Of a DNA stretch of 64,000 nucleotides, positions 62,001 to 64,000 are shown in pieces. The first letter of the stretch is position 1. Each line of letters opens with the position of its first letter. The stretch spans positions 1 through 64,000 of the forward strand of contig CAJQUW010004733.1 of the NCBI GenBank assembly GCA_907163375.1, written 5' to 3'. The position numbers were made by a program, and so were the translations under genes. This stretch comes from Prostheceraeus crozeri. Taxonomy: Eukaryota > Platyhelminthes > Polycladida > Euryleptidae. Under the pieces are notes generated by a model that saw only the letters and a list, made by a program, of their open reading frames with translations, was not told the DNA's origin and did not search any database.

Positions 62001-62855
62001 GTGAAGGCTGTGCAGGACAGAGTATTGGATGGATTTTGATGAAACTTTACTTGAAAGTGAGTGAGGTAGTGTAGAACTTAAGTTTGGCTCTATTGCGTTT
62101 TCCGCAAAGATGCGCAGAAGATGTGGCTCGATGTGTGTTTGAAGATTTGAAATGTCGCTGAATAGGCCATATTTTCAAACTTGTAAAGGCTGTGTAGGAC
62201 AGAGTATTGGATGGATTTTGATGAAACTTTACTTGAAGGTGAGTGAGGTAGTGTAGAGCTTAAGTTTGGCTCTATTGCGTTTTGGGCAAAGATGCGCAGA
62301 AGTTGTGGCTCGATGTGTGTTTGAAGATTTGAAATGTCGCTGAATAGGCCATATTTTCAAACTTGTGAAGGCTGTGTAGGACAGAGTATTGGATGGATTT
62401 TGATGAAACTTTACTTGAAGGTGAGTGAGGTAGTGTAGAGCTTAAGTTTGGCTCTATTGCGTTTTCCGCAAAGATGCGCAGAAGTTGTGGCTCGATGTGT
62501 GTTTGAAGATTTGAAATGTCGCTGAATAGGCCATATTTTCAAACTTGTGAAGGCTGTGCAGGACAGAGTATTGGATGGATTTTGATGAAACTTTACTTGA
62601 AGGTGAGTGAGGTAGTGTAGAGCTTAAGTTTGGCTCTATTGCGTTTTCCGCAAAGATGCGCAGAAATTTTGGCTAGTTGTGTGTTTTAAGGATTGAATTT
62701 TTGTCGTTTTCGTCAGATTGTGAAGGCTGTGTAGGACAGAGTATTGGATGGATTTTGATGAAACTTTACTTGAAGGTGAGTGAGGTAGTGTAGAGCTTAA
62801 GTTTGGCTCTATTGCGTTTTCCGCAAAGCTGTGTAGAAGTTTTGGCTCGATGTGT
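53091..62855 (+). repeat. Satellite zone 4: right units with 3- to 4-unit period
   Basis: Type A units with a new set of variants: CTGTGCAGGACAG (from 53099), GTTGTGACTCG (from about 55385), GAAAGTTTG, GAGAATTGG and TTCGGCAAAG with AGATGTGGCTGG. The GTGACTCG variant recurs at about 55387, 56115, 56842, 57571, 58117, 58663, 59393, 59572, 60120, 60666, 61213 and 61943, mostly 546 or 728 bases apart, i.e. three or four units. The last complete unit contains a type B module, and the final partial unit is decayed. Confidence 0.88.
62672..62719 (+). repeat. Type B module in the last full satellite unit
   Basis: GCTAGTTGTG then GTTTTAAGGATTGAATTTTT, the only type B module found right of 43.3 kb, about 19 kb from the nearest other one. 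It sits in the last complete unit before the array edge. Confidence 0.85.
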
Positions 62856-64000
62856 TCTTTTTTTCGTGATGTTATTTATTTTGGCTCTATAGTAAAAAAT
62901 CATTAACCCTCAGATCGTTAATATGTGATGTCTACTTTCAATTAATTGGCACCTGCTACAATAGTGTATCGGTAAAGACGCAGATCTGTATGTGAATGGT
63001 GTGCAGGTCGATTCCGCGATTTTGTCAATAGACATAATGAATGTCGCAAATATTTTGAGAAGAAAACTGTATGTCTACAATAAGCTTTACGCCTGATATA
63101 CAGAGAAAGAATCTTTTAAGATATTTAGTTGATTTAGTTAGAAGATGTAGTTGAATATCGTGTAATATCGATGACATGATTCATAACTTTTCATAGAGAA
63201 CTATTTTCGCATACAAATACATTCATACATTTAAAAAAAACAATCTTTTAATTTTTGCACTATATTTGTGTGAATTAATAAGAAAAAAAGGGCCAACAAC
63301 AACGGCGATAATTGCTACCGGTACGACACATACACAATATCTAATAAAACGTAATTAATGACCGTCATTTTTACCGAGATCAAATACATCTTACTTAACG
63401 TAACAATGAATGGGAAAAGGTTTCAATATCAGCAATCTCAGAATGAAACTATAAGTTAAGCAATCCTAAATGTAGAACTTACAGTTTCTAATAATCTTAA
63501 ACAGCTGAGATACCTAACTTTTGAATACAGCTTTAAAATATTACTATTTTTATTCAGTAAGATTAAACAAAACATTGAAAAGTTTATTCAAATATAAAGT
63601 TTAATTTTTTTCCTTTGTCAAGTTCTTTTAAGTATAGAATAGTATGCCAATATGTTACTAAAAATTCGCTAATAGTTGAAACAATTATTTTGAACCATAA
63701 AATTCAATTATATACGAAGAATTGGTTTCCTTCAAATGGACAAAGATAATGTGATTTTTTCACAATTACGCAGTAAATATTGCGTTTGATAGAGCTAAAA
63801 TATAATATTGGCATTATCTGACGCTCATTATACTTCCAGAATTTATTACTTGCTGCAAATAGTCCCGTAATTATCTAAAAAACAGTATTTCATATTTTGA
63901 CCATGTAAAATACATGTGGTTTCACATGTGCGGTACTTTCCCGACCGTTTCAAACAAATCTGATGAAAGATTCGAACTTTTCGTGCAAAATTACCCTAAA
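62856..64000. other. AT-rich right flank; no gene seen
   Basis: Satellite similarity stops after GGCTCGATGTGT at 62855. An isolated TTTGGCTCTAT word at about 62880-62890 equals an internal satellite word and may be a decayed trace. The rest is AT-rich with no convincing coding frame on either strand. The only recognisable item is the tRNA-like head near 62960. Confidence 0.6.
62958..63030 (+). mobile_element. Probable tRNA-derived SINE head, degenerate
   Basis: TAGTGTATCGGTAAAGACG (about 62963-62981) resembles an RNA polymerase III A box as seen in tRNA-like SINEs, and GGTCGATTCC (about 63006-63015) resembles the B box GGTTCGATTCC with one T missing. They are separated by about 25 bases and joined by CAGATCTGT, as SINE heads often are. 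It does not fold as a full tRNA and has no clear acceptor stem, so it is not called a tRNA gene. The 3' end is not recognised. Confidence 0.45.

Larger units (their letters stand above)
7234..62855 (+). repeat. 182-bp satellite DNA array, about 307 head-to-tail units
   Basis: One 55.6-kb tandem array, all units in the same orientation. The dominant unit (type A) is 182 bp; neighbouring GAATAGGCC words are 182 bases apart, for example at 7293 and 7475 and at 47243 and 47425. Counted by hand, a core unit has T 61, G 54, A 46, C 21 (41% GC) and five CpG, all in the second half. A shorter type B unit of 173 bp is interspersed. The span, about 31 type B units and small indels together fit about 307 units. 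No transposon interrupts the array. 182 is not a multiple of 3, so open frames cannot run on from unit to unit. Units similar in size to one nucleosome repeat are common in centromeric and heterochromatic satellites; location here is inferred, not shown. Confidence 0.98.

Noticed and set aside
7234-62855. CRISPR array
   Set aside because: There are no unique spacers. Whole 182-bp units are repeated head to tail in animal DNA.
62958-63030. Functional tRNA gene
   Set aside because: No complete cloverleaf or acceptor stem, and the B box lacks a base; a SINE head fits better.

Overview
The window is animal nuclear DNA, most likely from an invertebrate. The evidence is a decayed RTE-type LINE with an apurinic-like endonuclease and reverse transcriptase, a PIF/Harbinger DNA transposon, a probable tRNA-derived SINE head, and a megasatellite-scale tandem array. 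No intact host gene, tRNA, rRNA, operon or CRISPR array was found. The species cannot be read from this sequence.

Layout. (1) 1-4673: a fossil RTE-clade LINE on the + strand. It is split by a 2.56-kb Harbinger element (about 1372-3932) that carries a trihelix (Myb/SANT-like) pseudogene on + and a HARBI1-type transposase pseudogene on -, in convergent order. The LINE reading resumes on the far side of the insertion and is lost inside the reverse transcriptase. (2) 4674-7233: non-coding DNA holding a probable hAT-type non-autonomous element (5542-6756), recognised by inverted termini built of AATCCC/GGGATT palindromes and an imperfect 8-bp target duplication. A second, orphan terminus ends at 7019. 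(3) 7234-62855: one uninterrupted satellite array of a 182-bp unit, about 307 head-to-tail copies by length arithmetic, with no transposon inside. (4) 62856-64000: AT-rich unsatellited DNA with a degenerate tRNA-like SINE head near 62960.

The array is the main subject. It has four zones. The first (7.2-16.7 kb) is a divergent left zone with 364-bp dimers. The second (16.7-43.3 kb) mixes the 182-bp type A with a 173-bp type B and is built from multi-kilobase higher-order repeats of about 18-19 units. The third (43.3-53.1 kb) is a nearly uniform core, with 27 consecutive full-length units between 47.1 and 52.15 kb in which I saw no difference. The fourth (53.1-62.86 kb) is a right zone with a 3- to 4-unit higher-order period.

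Within each unit three features stand out. Two perfect hairpins abut with no spacer. G exceeds C on the + strand by 54 to 21. An AAG-GTGAGT splice-donor-like site is present, which in type B units lies 59 bases after a T-rich tract ending in CAG, so that type B looks like an exon flanked by intron ends. This suggests, without proving, that the satellite grew from a gene fragment. Short open frames in the array come from its periodicity and are not annotated as genes.
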